From: Allotamlana fucoidanivorans
Lineage (GTDB): Bacteria > Bacteroidota > Bacteroidia > Flavobacteriales > Flavobacteriaceae
Reading direction: 5' to 3'
DNA: 64,000 nt
NCBI RefSeq assembly: GCF_006265225.1
Contig: NZ_VDCS01000001.1
Location: 310,001-374,000, forward strand
The notes beneath the pieces were generated by a model. The model was not told the origin of the DNA. It did no database searches and worked only from the letters and a program-made list of their open reading frames with translations. How positions within the stretch are numbered: the first letter of the stretch is position 1; each line of letters opens with the position of its first letter. Shown piece after piece: positions 41,260 to 50,024 of this stretch. The translations under genes and the position numbers were made by a program.

Positions 41260-41746
41260 GACGTTACTATTCTTGTTATTAGCTGTTTCTTCTTTGGTCG
41301 TGTCTTGCGACTCTAATCGTGTTTTTGATGCTTATAAGGCAGTTCCAAACAAATGGCATAAAGATTCAGTTGTTAGTTTTAAATTAACCCCGCCAGATTC
41401 TACAAATGCTTATAATTTATTTGTGAACTTAAGAAACACCAATGCTTACAAATACAATAATCTATTCTTGATTGTTGAAATGGTTTTTCCGCATGGTAAA
41501 ACCATTAAAGATACCTTAGAATACAGAATGGCAGAGCCTAGTGGCAAACTTTTAGGTACGGGTTATACTGATGTAAAAGAAAATAAACTTTGGTATAAAG
41601 AAGGCGTAGTTTTTGCGGAATCTGGTGAATATACCGTAAATATTCAGCATGCTATGAGAGAACATGGTAAAGTTAATGGCGTTAAAGAACTAGAAGGCGT
41701 TACTGATGTTGGCTTTAGAGTAGAACATATCACTAGCAATAATTAA
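41246..41746 (+). CDS. gldH: Gliding motility lipoprotein GldH
   Basis: 166 residues from the ATG at 41246. A longer frame from 41057 runs out of phase through the ricT tail and is an artefact. Lipobox LVVSC with Cys21, then DSNRVFDAYKAVPNKWHKD and the beta-rich body typical of GldH (LFVNLRNTNAYKYNNLFLIV, FPHGKTIKDTLEYRMA). GldH is required for gliding and type IX secretion in Flavobacterium johnsoniae. It overlaps ricT by 14 bases and is followed 8 bases later by the PBP1A gene. Confidence 0.93.
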   Translation: MLQNKTLLFLLLAVSSLVVSCDSNRVFDAYKAVPNKWHKDSVVSFKLTPPDSTNAYNLFVNLRNTNAYKYNNLFLIVEMVFPHGKTIKDTLEYRMAEPSGKLLGTGYTDVKENKLWYKEGVVFAESGEYTVNIQHAMREHGKVNGVKELEGVTDVGFRVEHITSNN

Positions 41747-41754
41747 AAAATTAC

Positions 41755-44100
41755 ATGGCAAAGGCAAAAAAGGAAACAAAATCAGAACAAGACTTTTTAA
41801 AATATATCCGATGGTTTTGGATATGCTTTGCAGGAGGGTTGGTCACTCTTTTACTGTTATTTCTTATGGCTTCTTGGGGTATTTTTGGAGAGATGCCAGA
41901 TCACACGGTGTTAGAGAATCCTAAAACTAATTTAGCCACAGAGATTATTTCTTCTGACGGGCAAACTCTGGGTAAGTTTTATTTTAATGATAATAGAACG
42001 CCTGTTAGTTATGATGAACTGCCTCAACATTTAGTAAATGCTTTAGTGGCTACAGAAGATGCTCGTTTTTATGAACACTCGGGTGTTGATGCTAGGGGAA
42101 CATTAAGAGCAGCTGTAAAACTTGGTCGTGGCGGGGGGGCTAGTACTATTTCCCAGCAGTTGGCAAAACAGTTATTTCATGGTGAAGGCTCAAAAAATAT
42201 CATAGAGCGTGTTCTTCAAAAATTAAAAGAGTGGGTTATTGCCATTCGTTTAGAGCGTCAATATACTAAGGAAGAAATCATGGCGCAGTATTTTAATATT
42301 TATGACTTTGGTAATAATGCTGATGGTATTAGAAGTGCTTCAAGAATTTACTTTAATAAAGAACCAAAAGAATTAGAATTAAAAGAATCTGCTATGTTGG
42401 TAGGGATGTTTAAAAACTCGTCCTTATACAATCCTAGAAGAAATCCTGTAGGTGTAAAAAACAGAAGAAATGTTGTGCTAGCTCAAATGTATAAATACGA
42501 TTATATTGATGAAAAATTGAAAGATTCATTGCAGCAAACAGAATTAGATTTAGATTACTCACCAGAGTCACATCGCGAGGGAATTGCGACCTATTTCAGA
42601 GGGTATTTAGATGGTTTTATGAAAGACTGGATAAAGGATAATCCTAAACCAGATGGTTCTAAATGGAATCTATATAATGATGGTTTAAAGATTTATACCA
42701 CTATTGATTCGCGTATGCAAAAGCATGCAGAAGATGCTGTACAACAACATATGCCAAGGCTTCAGGCAGAATTTTTTAATCAAAACACACCAAAACGCAA
42801 TCCTACAGCACCATTTTTAGAGTTGGATCAGAGTGAAATTGATGCTTTGATGCGTCGCGGCATGCGTCAGTCTGAACGTTGGCGTCATATGAAATACGAT
42901 TTAAAAAAGTCAAATAAAGAAATTGAGGAATCTTTCCAAAAACCAATACCAATGACGGTTTTTGTATGGGAAGATGGAAAGCCATCAGAAGTTGACACCA
43001 TCATGAAGCCTATGGATTCTATGCGTTATTATAAATCTTTCTTAAGAACGGGCATGATGTCTATGAATCCACAAACAGGTCACGTGAAAGCCTGGGTAGG
43101 AGGTATGAATTACAGGCATTTTCAATATGATATGGTAAAACAAGGGAAACGTCAAGTAGGATCAACATTTAAGCCTTTTGTTTATGCCTCGGCGATTGAT
43201 CAGTTGCACTATTCGCCCTGTGATGAATTTCCTGACACACCTTATTGTATAGAAGCTAATAAGTATGGTAATCCTGAGGAATGGTGCCCCAAAAACTCTG
43301 GCGGTGAAGATGATTATGGAGGCACCCGAACTTTAAAAAATGCCCTGGCCAATTCGGTGAATACAATCACAGCGCGACTCATTGATAAAGTGGGACCGCA
43401 AACGGTTGCCGACTTAGTAAAGAAGATAGGGGTAACATCAGAAGTATTACCTGTTCCTGCAATTGCTCTAGGTGTTCCAGAGATTAGTGTTTATGAAATG
43501 GTAGGAGCTTACTCAACTTTTGCAAATAAAGGGGTGTATACCAAACCGGTTATGGTAACCAGTATTGAAGATAAGAACGGTACTATTTTGTATCAGTTTA
43601 AACCAGAAAGTAAAGATGTATTGAGTGAGGAGGCTGCTTATGTCACCGTAAAACTTATGGAAGGGGTTACCCAATCAGGTTCAGGAGCACGATTAAGAGG
43701 AAGCGGACGCGATAAATACCGGGCAGATTATAGAGAAGTTGTTACCGGGTATCCGTATGAATTTACTAATCCTATTGCTGGAAAAACAGGAACCACGCAG
43801 AATCAAAGTGATGGTTGGTTTATGGGTATGGTTCCTAATTTGGTAACTGGCGTTTGGGTTGGTGCTGAAGATAGAGCCGCCCACTTTAAAACCATAACAT
43901 ATGGGCAAGGAGCGTCTATGGCCTTACCCATTTGGGGTATTTATATGAAAAGTTGTTATGCCGATGAAGCATTGAATATTTCAAAAGCCGATTTTGAAGC
44001 ACCAGAGGAGCTTACTATAAATGTAGATTGTTCTGTGGTTGAAGAAGATGCTTCGCAAGTTCAAACAGAAGAAAAGCTACCAGAAGAACTTGAATTTTAA
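41755..44100 (+). CDS. mrcA: Penicillin-binding protein 1A (bifunctional glycosyltransferase/transpeptidase)
   Basis: 781 residues. A membrane segment (about 21-41) is followed by a GT51 glycosyltransferase domain with catalytic-region ATEDARFYEHSGVD (E101) and GGGASTISQQLAKQLF, a linker, and a transpeptidase domain with the acyl-serine motif GSTFKPF, NSVNTITARL (S-x-N) and GKTGTT. It polymerises and cross-links peptidoglycan in the periplasm. It is last in the ricT-gldH-mrcA unit, with a strong terminator 21 bases after the stop. Confidence 0.95.
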   Translation: MAKAKKETKSEQDFLKYIRWFWICFAGGLVTLLLLFLMASWGIFGEMPDHTVLENPKTNLATEIISSDGQTLGKFYFNDNRTPVSYDELPQHLVNALVATEDARFYEHSGVDARGTLRAAVKLGRGGGASTISQQLAKQLFHGEGSKNIIERVLQKLKEWVIAIRLERQYTKEEIMAQYFNIYDFGNNADGIRSASRIYFNKEPKELELKESAMLVGMFKNSSLYNPRRNPVGVKNRRNVVLAQMYKYDYIDEKLKDSLQQTELDLDYSPESHREGIATYFRGYLDGFMKDWIKDNPKPDGSKWNLYNDGLKIYTTIDSRMQKHAEDAVQQHMPRLQAEFFNQNTPKRNPTAPFLELDQSEIDALMRRGMRQSERWRHMKYDLKKSNKEIEESFQKPIPMTVFVWEDGKPSEVDTIMKPMDSMRYYKSFLRTGMMSMNPQTGHVKAWVGGMNYRHFQYDMVKQGKRQVGSTFKPFVYASAIDQLHYSPCDEFPDTPYCIEANKYGNPEEWCPKNSGGEDDYGGTRTLKNALANSVNTITARLIDKVGPQTVADLVKKIGVTSEVLPVPAIALGVPEISVYEMVGAYSTFANKGVYTKPVMVTSIEDKNGTILYQFKPESKDVLSEEAAYVTVKLMEGVTQSGSGARLRGSGRDKYRADYREVVTGYPYEFTNPIAGKTGTTQNQSDGWFMGMVPNLVTGVWVGAEDRAAHFKTITYGQGASMALPIWGIYMKSCYADEALNISKADFEAPEELTINVDCSVVEEDASQVQTEEKLPEELEF

Positions 44101-44121
44101 TAGCGTTTTACATTATAACAT

Positions 44122-44153
44122 AAAAAAACCATTCCTTTTGGAGTGGTTTTTTT
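44122..44153 (+). terminator. Terminator after the PBP1A gene
   Basis: AAAAAACCATTCC pairs with GGAGTGGTTTTTT (one T-G pair) around a 4-base loop, with a T run to 44153. Confidence 0.85.
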
Positions 44154-44218
44154 ATTCGCATTATTTTTAGGGTATTATTCAATTATTCTTAAATTTATAT
44201 GGAATAAAATGAAAAATA

Positions 44219-44920
44219 ATGATTAACAAAAAAGTAAATAATGTTCAGGAGGCTTTAAAAGGTGTAACCAATGGTATGACTTTTATGCTAGGGGGCTTTG
44301 GTCTTAGTGGTATTCCTGAAAATGCAATAGCGCATTTAGTTACATTGGGCATAAACCAACTCACTTGTATTTCCAATAATGCTGGGGTTGATGATTTTGG
44401 TTTAGGGCTATTACTTCAGAAAAAACAAATCAAAAAAATGATATCCTCTTATGTTGGGGAAAACGATGAGTTTGAAAGACAAATGCTATCGGGCGAGTTA
44501 GATGTAGAATTAATTCCTCAAGGGACTTTAGCAGAACGCTGTAGGGCGGCACAGGCAGGTATGCCGGCTATTTATACACCTGCTGGATACGGTACTGAAG
44601 TGGCTGAAGGGAAAGAAACCCGTGAGTTTGATGGAAAAATGTATGTTTTAGAGCACGCTTTTAAGGCAGACTTTGCATTTGTTAAGGCTTGGAAAGGGGA
44701 TGAGGCTGGTAATTTAATTTTTAAAGGAACAGCTAGAAATTTTAATCCCAATATGTGCGGTGCGGCTAAAATTACGGTAGCTGAGGTGGAACAAATGGTA
44801 CCTCTAGGAACACTAGATCCTAACCAAATACACATTCCAGGTATTTTTGTACAACGCATTTTTAAAGGGGCTGTTTATGAGAAACGTATTGAACAATTAA
44901 CTTTAAGACAACGCGATTAA
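44219..44920 (+). CDS. scoA: CoA transferase subunit A (3-oxoacid type)
   Basis: 233 residues of the alpha subunit of a class I CoA transferase. [13 protein letters not shown] (about 22-34) is the glycine-rich CoA-binding region, and [15 protein letters not shown] and [12 protein letters not shown] are family motifs. It pairs with the beta subunit 2 bases downstream to move CoA between an acyl-CoA and a 3-oxo acid, most likely succinyl-CoA:acetoacetate. The exact acids cannot be told from sequence. Confidence 0.92.
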   Translation: MINKKVNNVQEALKGVTNGMTFMLGGFGLSGIPENAIAHLVTLGINQLTCISNNAGVDDFGLGLLLQKKQIKKMISSYVGENDEFERQMLSGELDVELIPQGTLAERCRAAQAGMPAIYTPAGYGTEVAEGKETREFDGKMYVLEHAFKADFAFVKAWKGDEAGNLIFKGTARNFNPNMCGAAKITVAEVEQMVPLGTLDPNQIHIPGIFVQRIFKGAVYEKRIEQLTLRQRD

Positions 44921-44922
44921 TT

Positions 44923-45576
44923 ATGTTAGATAAAAATGGTATAGCAAAACGTATTGCAAAAGAAGTTCAAGATGGGTTCTATGTAAATCTTGGAATAGGC
45001 ATTCCTACACTAGTAGCAAATTATGTACGAGATGATATAGAGGTAGAGTTTCAAAGTGAAAATGGGGTGTTAGGTATGGGGCCGTTCCCGTATGAAGGCG
45101 AAGAAGATGCTGATGTGATTAACGCAGGGAAGCAAACTATTACCACATTACCTGGAGCTAGTTTTTTTGATTCTGCCATGAGTTTTTCAATGATTAGAGG
45201 TAAGCACGTAGATCTCACTATTTTAGGCGCAATGGAAGTCGCTGAAACTGGTGATATTGCGAATTGGAAAATTCCAGGTAAAATGGTGAAAGGTATGGGA
45301 GGCGCTATGGATTTAGTGGCGAGTGCCGAAAACATTATTGTGGCCATGATGCATACCAATAAACGTGGCGAATCTAAATTGTTAAAAAAATGTACATTAC
45401 CGCTTACTGGTGTTGGCTGTGTAAAGAAGATTGTCACTAATATGGCTGTTATTGAGGTAGTAGAGCAAGGGTTTAAGTTATTAGAGCGTGCTCCAGGTGT
45501 TTCGGTTGAGGCTATTAAACAAGCTACCGAAGGCCATCTCATAATAGAGGGTACTATACCCGAAATGAATATTTAA
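44923..45576 (+). CDS. scoB: CoA transferase subunit B (3-oxoacid type)
   Basis: 217 residues. The catalytic glutamate is E46 in QSENGVLGMGP, which forms a glutamyl-CoA thioester; VNLGIGIPTLVANYV precedes it and GGAMDLVASA follows. It starts 2 bases after the alpha-subunit gene and ends the pair. The usual route is ketone-body (acetoacetate) use, or amino-acid breakdown. Confidence 0.92.
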   Translation: MLDKNGIAKRIAKEVQDGFYVNLGIGIPTLVANYVRDDIEVEFQSENGVLGMGPFPYEGEEDADVINAGKQTITTLPGASFFDSAMSFSMIRGKHVDLTILGAMEVAETGDIANWKIPGKMVKGMGGAMDLVASAENIIVAMMHTNKRGESKLLKKCTLPLTGVGCVKKIVTNMAVIEVVEQGFKLLERAPGVSVEAIKQATEGHLIIEGTIPEMNI

Positions 45577-45752
45577 GGCATTTGTTTTTTTAAAAACAGA
45601 CGAAATACAGTACATATGTTAAAAAAATATGTATTTTGTCGATTTAATATGTTTTTAATCGTTATTATTGCTGAAGTTTACGATATTAGTACTCCCCAAA
45701 ATAACCAAATTAATAATAGATTGCTTTAAATCTATCATAAACTTGAATGACT
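45577..45752. other. Intergenic DNA after the CoA transferase genes, no gene seen
   Basis: AT-rich spacer. It should contain the promoter of the small ORF at 45753; I see no clear -33/-7 pair. Confidence 0.4.
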
Positions 45753-45881
45753 ATGAATGTTGCAACAAATCTACCTGAACAACCTACTCATGATGAAAGC
45801 AAATTCAAAGAAACATTAAAAGAGAATTTGCAGTTTTTTAGAGGTCTAATTTATTTAACTAAAAAGGTTTTTATGTTTTAA
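45753..45881 (+). CDS. Candidate small protein, 42 residues
   Basis: A 42-codon ORF starting MNVATNLPEQPTHDESKF, with an acidic/polar first half and a basic amphipathic second half (about residues 27-42, ending LTKKVFMF). It has no recognised family. It lies alone in a 365-base gap and ends 24 bases before a very strong bidirectional terminator, which suggests rightward transcription here. Small size means it could still be chance. Confidence 0.45.
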   Translation: MNVATNLPEQPTHDESKFKETLKENLQFFRGLIYLTKKVFMF

Positions 45882-45905
45882 TTAAGAAGTTAAATAATAG
45901 CACAT

Positions 45906-45943
45906 AAAAAAAGTCGTTTTGAAATTTCAAAACGACTTTTTTT
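45906..45943. terminator. Strong bidirectional terminator between the small ORF and the heme super-operon
   Basis: A 38-base perfect palindrome centred between 45924 and 45925 (core GTCGTTTTGAAATTTCAAAA) with seven-base A/T tracts at both ends. The stop codon of the ABC ATPase gene on the minus strand overlaps it. Confidence 0.85.
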
Positions 45944-47621
45944 ATAATCCTTTAGGGATAGCATCTATAAGTTTTTGGGTATATGCTTTTTGTGGTTTGT
46001 TGTAAATAACATCGGCATCATCTAATTCTTCAATTTTGCCCTTATTCATTACTAAGAGCTGGTCAGACATATATTTTACAACAGCTAAATCATGTGAAAT
46101 AAAGATGTAGGTAAAGCCAAAATCGTGTTTAAGTTCATTAAGTAAATTTAAAACTTGCGCTTGTACAGAAATATCTAAAGCAGAAACCGACTCATCACAT
46201 ATAATAAGTTTAGGTTGTAAAGCAATAGTTCTGGCAATACCAATACGTTGTCTTTGCCCTCCAGAAAACTCATGCGGATATCTGTTATAATGTGCTTCAG
46301 AAAGCCCTACTTTGGTTAAGAGTTCTAACACTTTCAACTTGCGTTCTTGGTTGCTACTGTAAAGACCATGCACTTGCATAGGTTCTAAAATGGCCTCTCC
46401 TACAGGGATTCTTGGATTGAGTGAGGAGTAAGGATCTTGGAATATAATTTGAATATCTTTTCTAAGAGTTCTAGCTTCAGATTTTGATAGTTTGGTAATG
46501 TCTATGCCTTTGTAATTAATTTGCCCGGCAGTAGCTTTATCAAGCAAAAGAATGGCATTGCCTAAAGTTGATTTTCCACAACCAGACTCACCAACTAAGC
46601 CTAAAGTTTCACCTTCATATACTTTAAAACTAATGTTATTAACCGCTTTAAACGATTCCGTTTTTCCAAATAAACCTGTTTTAGAAAGGTATTCTTTTTC
46701 AACATTTAAAACCTCTAATAACGGTGGCTTGCTATACATGATGGTATGTGCTTTTTGCCGCATATTTTCAGTAATAATAGCTTTAGCAATAGTGTGATTT
46801 AAATAATCATGTATAGTAGGTAAAGTTTTTAAGCGAACATCTAAAGAAGGTCGTGCATTAATTAACGCTTTGGTGTAATTGTGCGTAGGGTCTGTAAAAA
46901 TTTTGGTAACCGCTCCTTGCTCCACAATATCGCCTTTATACATGACCAATACCCGGTTAGCGATTTCAGAAATTAAAGCCAAATCGTGAGTGATAAAAAT
47001 AATGCTCATTTTGGTTTCTTGCTGAAGGGCTTTTAAAAGGTTTATAATGTCTTTTTGAACCGTAACATCAAGTGCTGTGGTGGGTTCGTCTGCAATAAGG
47101 ATATCTGGTTTGCAAGCCAATGCCATAGCAATCATAACCCGTTGTTTTTGACCTCCTGATATTTCATGCGGATAAGCAGAAAACACGCGTTTGGGTTGTG
47201 GTAATTTTACTTTTTCAAATAATATGAGTGTTTCTTTTTTTGCTTCAGATTTAGATAAATTAGTGTGTTGTAATAAGATTTCTAAAACTTGATTGCCACA
47301 GGTCATTGAAGGATTTAAAGAACTCATTGGCTCTTGAAAAATCATTGAAATTTTTCGTCCTCTTAATTTTTGAAAGGCTTTTGAAGGTAATTTTGTAAGA
47401 TCTTGATCTTCAAAAGTTATAGAACCACTAGTAATTTGCGCTATTTTTTTGGGAAGCAAGCCTAAAATAGCTAATGAAGACACCGACTTCCCTGAACCAG
47501 ATTCACCTACAATACCTAAAATTTCATTTTTATGAAGGGTATAAGATATGTTATGAATGACTTCATTGGTTCCAAAGGAAATGGAGAGATTTTTAATTTT
47601 TAATATAGTAGTGTCTTTCAT
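45942..47621 (-). CDS. ABC transporter ATPase with two fused nucleotide-binding domains (oligopeptide type)
   Basis: 559 residues. Two ATPase domains lie in tandem: the first has GESGSGKS and ISGGQKQRVMIAMALA, the second GESGCGKS and FSGGQRQRIGIARTIA. IFQEPMSSLNP and IFQDPYSSLNP place both in the peptide/nickel (Dpp/Opp) class, so it resembles a DppD-DppF fusion such as YejF. No permease or binding-protein gene lies next to it, so its membrane partners are elsewhere. It abuts the exonuclease gene and is the last gene of the long minus-strand unit. Confidence 0.93.
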   Translation of the reverse strand: MKDTTILKIKNLSISFGTNEVIHNISYTLHKNEILGIVGESGSGKSVSSLAILGLLPKKIAQITSGSITFEDQDLTKLPSKAFQKLRGRKISMIFQEPMSSLNPSMTCGNQVLEILLQHTNLSKSEAKKETLILFEKVKLPQPKRVFSAYPHEISGGQKQRVMIAMALACKPDILIADEPTTALDVTVQKDIINLLKALQQETKMSIIFITHDLALISEIANRVLVMYKGDIVEQGAVTKIFTDPTHNYTKALINARPSLDVRLKTLPTIHDYLNHTIAKAIITENMRQKAHTIMYSKPPLLEVLNVEKEYLSKTGLFGKTESFKAVNNISFKVYEGETLGLVGESGCGKSTLGNAILLLDKATAGQINYKGIDITKLSKSEARTLRKDIQIIFQDPYSSLNPRIPVGEAILEPMQVHGLYSSNQERKLKVLELLTKVGLSEAHYNRYPHEFSGGQRQRIGIARTIALQPKLIICDESVSALDISVQAQVLNLLNELKHDFGFTYIFISHDLAVVKYMSDQLLVMNKGKIEELDDADVIYNKPQKAYTQKLIDAIPKGL

Positions 47622-48338
47622 TTAGATATGAACGATTTCATCGTCTGTTAGAATAGCATCGCCTCGTAAACGTAAAAGAATTTGAGCCACAGCTATGGTG
47701 TCTTTTTCGCAATATACGATAATGCGGTCTATGTCGTTATCTTCATAAAACACCCGACAAACTTCACTGCCATCAATATCATCTTTTGGAGAAGGAATGC
47801 CCAGAACATTAGTGAGCAACTTTAAGGACGTATAGGTTTTGAAGTCACCAAATTTCCATAATTCTAAAGTATCTAAATGTGCCACTTCCCACGGTTTTTT
47901 TCCAAATAAGTTAAGTTTGGTAGGCAGTTCTATGTTATGAATAATCATACGGCGTGCAATGTACGGAAAGTCAAATTCTTTACCATTATGGGCACAAAGT
48001 AAGTGTTTTGTTTGATTGAAATGTGATTCGAGTAGGTTTTTAAAATCATTTAAAATTTTAAGTTCATCACCGTAAAAAGAAGTGACTCTAAATTGTCTTA
48101 ATTCCTCACTCTGAATCTTGAAATAGCCCACAGAAATACAAACTATTTTTCCAAATTCGGCCCAAATGCCTGCACGTTCGTAAAATTCTTCAGCCGTGAA
48201 ATCTTCTTTTCTTTGATATTTCGATTTATGATCCCAAAGAATTTGTTTCGTTTCGTCTAAATCTGAAAAGTGTTGGGTTTCAGGAACCGTTTCTATGTCT
48301 AAAAACAAGATGTTTTCAAGGTTCAATTTTGAAATCAT
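47622..48338 (-). CDS. Predicted DEDD-type 3'-5' exonuclease
   Basis: 238 residues of the RNase H-like PolB/DnaQ exonuclease superfamily. D14 and E16 (LFLDIETV) form the first metal site, AHNGKEFDFPYIARR carries the next acidic residue, and YCEKDTIA (with the Y-x3-D pattern) the last, so the DEDDy set appears complete. It likely trims nucleic acid in the cytoplasm; role in repair or RNA decay is not known. It overlaps the serine hydrolase gene by 4 bases and abuts the ABC ATPase gene. Confidence 0.85.
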   Translation of the reverse strand: MISKLNLENILFLDIETVPETQHFSDLDETKQILWDHKSKYQRKEDFTAEEFYERAGIWAEFGKIVCISVGYFKIQSEELRQFRVTSFYGDELKILNDFKNLLESHFNQTKHLLCAHNGKEFDFPYIARRMIIHNIELPTKLNLFGKKPWEVAHLDTLELWKFGDFKTYTSLKLLTNVLGIPSPKDDIDGSEVCRVFYEDNDIDRIIVYCEKDTIAVAQILLRLRGDAILTDDEIVHI

Positions 48339-49480
48339 TGCTCTAGCATTTTATAGGCTTCATCAATATACACGTCCATATCTGAGGTGAATGGTTTTTT
48401 GCCTTCATCACTAGAAGTTCGTTGTCCTAATCTTACAATAATCACATTGTCGTTAGGTTCGACAATAACGTATTGGCTGTGATGACCACGCATTAAAAAG
48501 AAGCTTCTGTCGTTGCTCTTTCTTAACCACCAACCGTAACCATACTCTGGACTTTCAGGAAATCGGGGCGTTATAGATTTTGCTACAAAAGTAGAATCTA
48601 ACAACTGTTTACCATTCCATTTTCCGTAGTCCTTGTAGAGTTTTCCAAATCGGGCAAAATCTCTAGCATCACTAGAAATACAACAAAATGTTTTAGCGAG
48701 TCTGTTTTTTGCATCATCCAATTGCCAAAGAGCATCTTCGGTAGCGCCCAAAGGGATCCAAAAACGTTCTGAAAGGTATTGGGCTAAAGGTTTGCCTGTG
48801 GCCTTTTGGATAATCATTCCTAATAATTGGGTGTTTCCACTTAAATATTCAAACGATTTTCCGGGTTCTTTTATCACTTTTAAATTAAGCATGGTCTCGG
48901 CTAAATCGTCATCGTAATTAGCTCTTGCGGTTAATGAAAACGGACTCGTATAATGCTCAACCCAGTCTAAACCAGAGGCCATAGAGGCTAAATCGCCCAC
49001 AGTTGTTTTTTCATCTTTAAATTGAGGGTAAAAGTCACCAATGGGTTGATCCAGACTTTTTATGTGTCCATCCATAATAGCTTTTCCTAGCATGGCCGTA
49101 GTAATACTTTTAGCCATTGAAAAAGAGTTTGTCTTAGAGTCTTTTCCATAGTTAGGTGCGTACCACTCATAAAATATACTGTCGTTTTTAATGATGAGGT
49201 AAGCAACTGTTTCTAAAGCTGCATTGATTTGCTTAAGTTTTTCGGAAGGGGCTACCGTGTTATATTTTTTATGTAATGGCCACGGCTGGCTGCTATCGCC
49301 TTTAGCAATGGTGTCGTTGTCAAAATAAGGATAGTCATCAATCCAAACCGTTTTATGACCTGTGAAGTAAACGATACGAACACCTCTTAAAATGTAACTA
49401 TAATCGAAAATATAGAGTAAAAGAACAATAAACAGTAAAATGATAGCAAGCCACTTCACAAATTTTTTAAGGAATTTCAT
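48335..49480 (-). CDS. Serine hydrolase, beta-lactamase (class C-like) family
   Basis: 381 residues with an N-terminal membrane anchor (about 10-25). The SxxK catalytic pair is S121/K124 (FSMAKS), and a C-terminal GYGWWLR and an HHSQYVIVEP segment are family features. Such proteins are peptidases or esterases of the periplasm acting on peptidoglycan-type or small-molecule substrates; true beta-lactamase activity is not implied. It overlaps the exonuclease start by 4 bases and lies 64 bases downstream of the methyltransferase gene. Confidence 0.85.
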   Translation of the reverse strand: MKFLKKFVKWLAIILLFIVLLLYIFDYSYILRGVRIVYFTGHKTVWIDDYPYFDNDTIAKGDSSQPWPLHKKYNTVAPSEKLKQINAALETVAYLIIKNDSIFYEWYAPNYGKDSKTNSFSMAKSITTAMLGKAIMDGHIKSLDQPIGDFYPQFKDEKTTVGDLASMASGLDWVEHYTSPFSLTARANYDDDLAETMLNLKVIKEPGKSFEYLSGNTQLLGMIIQKATGKPLAQYLSERFWIPLGATEDALWQLDDAKNRLAKTFCCISSDARDFARFGKLYKDYGKWNGKQLLDSTFVAKSITPRFPESPEYGYGWWLRKSNDRSFFLMRGHHSQYVIVEPNDNVIIVRLGQRTSSDEGKKPFTSDMDVYIDEAYKMLEQ

Positions 49481-49544
49481 TACAAGCTATTTAGGTTAAC
49501 TAAATATAGAAATATTTTATGTATTTAAAATTAAAAATCGAAGG

Positions 49545-50024
49545 TTAAAACAAGCTTTGCTGTTTATAAGGGCTTTCATGTTGTAATAACCATTGTTTGC
49601 GGTGCAAACCTCCTGCATATCCTGTTAAGTTGCCATCACTACCAATAATGCGGTGGCAAGGGATTACAATCCAGAGTGGGTTTTTCCCATTGGCATTCGC
49701 CACAGCTCGAATAGCTTTGGCATCACCTAATTGTTTTGATAGATCTAAATAGCTTATGGTTTTTCCAAATGGCACATTTTGAAGTTGATTCCAAACTTTT
49801 AATTGAAAATCGGTACCGTGTGGGTTTAATTTTAAATGGAATGTTTTTCTAAGACCCTCAAAATATTCGTTAAGTTGCGTAGCGCAATCCTTTAAACTTT
49901 CGGGAATAATCTTGGTTGTTTCTTCTTTAGAATCAAGTATGGTAATTGCAGCAATGCCATTAATATCACCTGTTATTTGGGTATAACCTAAGGGCGTATT
50001 AATGATGCAAGTATCCATATCCAT
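49545..50024 (-). CDS. ogt: Methylated-DNA--[protein]-cysteine methyltransferase
   Basis: 159 residues, single-domain type. The acceptor cysteine C123 is in IPCHRII, preceded by the helix-turn-helix motif with arginine finger ending in AIRAVANANGKNP. It repairs O6-alkylguanine by transferring the alkyl group to itself. The ATG abuts the CNNM gene stop. A second in-frame ATG two codons in (50018) is an equally good start. Confidence 0.93.
   Translation of the reverse strand: MDMDTCIINTPLGYTQITGDINGIAAITILDSKEETTKIIPESLKDCATQLNEYFEGLRKTFHLKLNPHGTDFQLKVWNQLQNVPFGKTISYLDLSKQLGDAKAIRAVANANGKNPLWIVIPCHRIIGSDGNLTGYAGGLHRKQWLLQHESPYKQQSLF

Noticed and set aside
45051-45542. 163-codon antisense frame in scoB
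   Set aside because: Shadow of a clear CoA transferase subunit; no recognisable motif.
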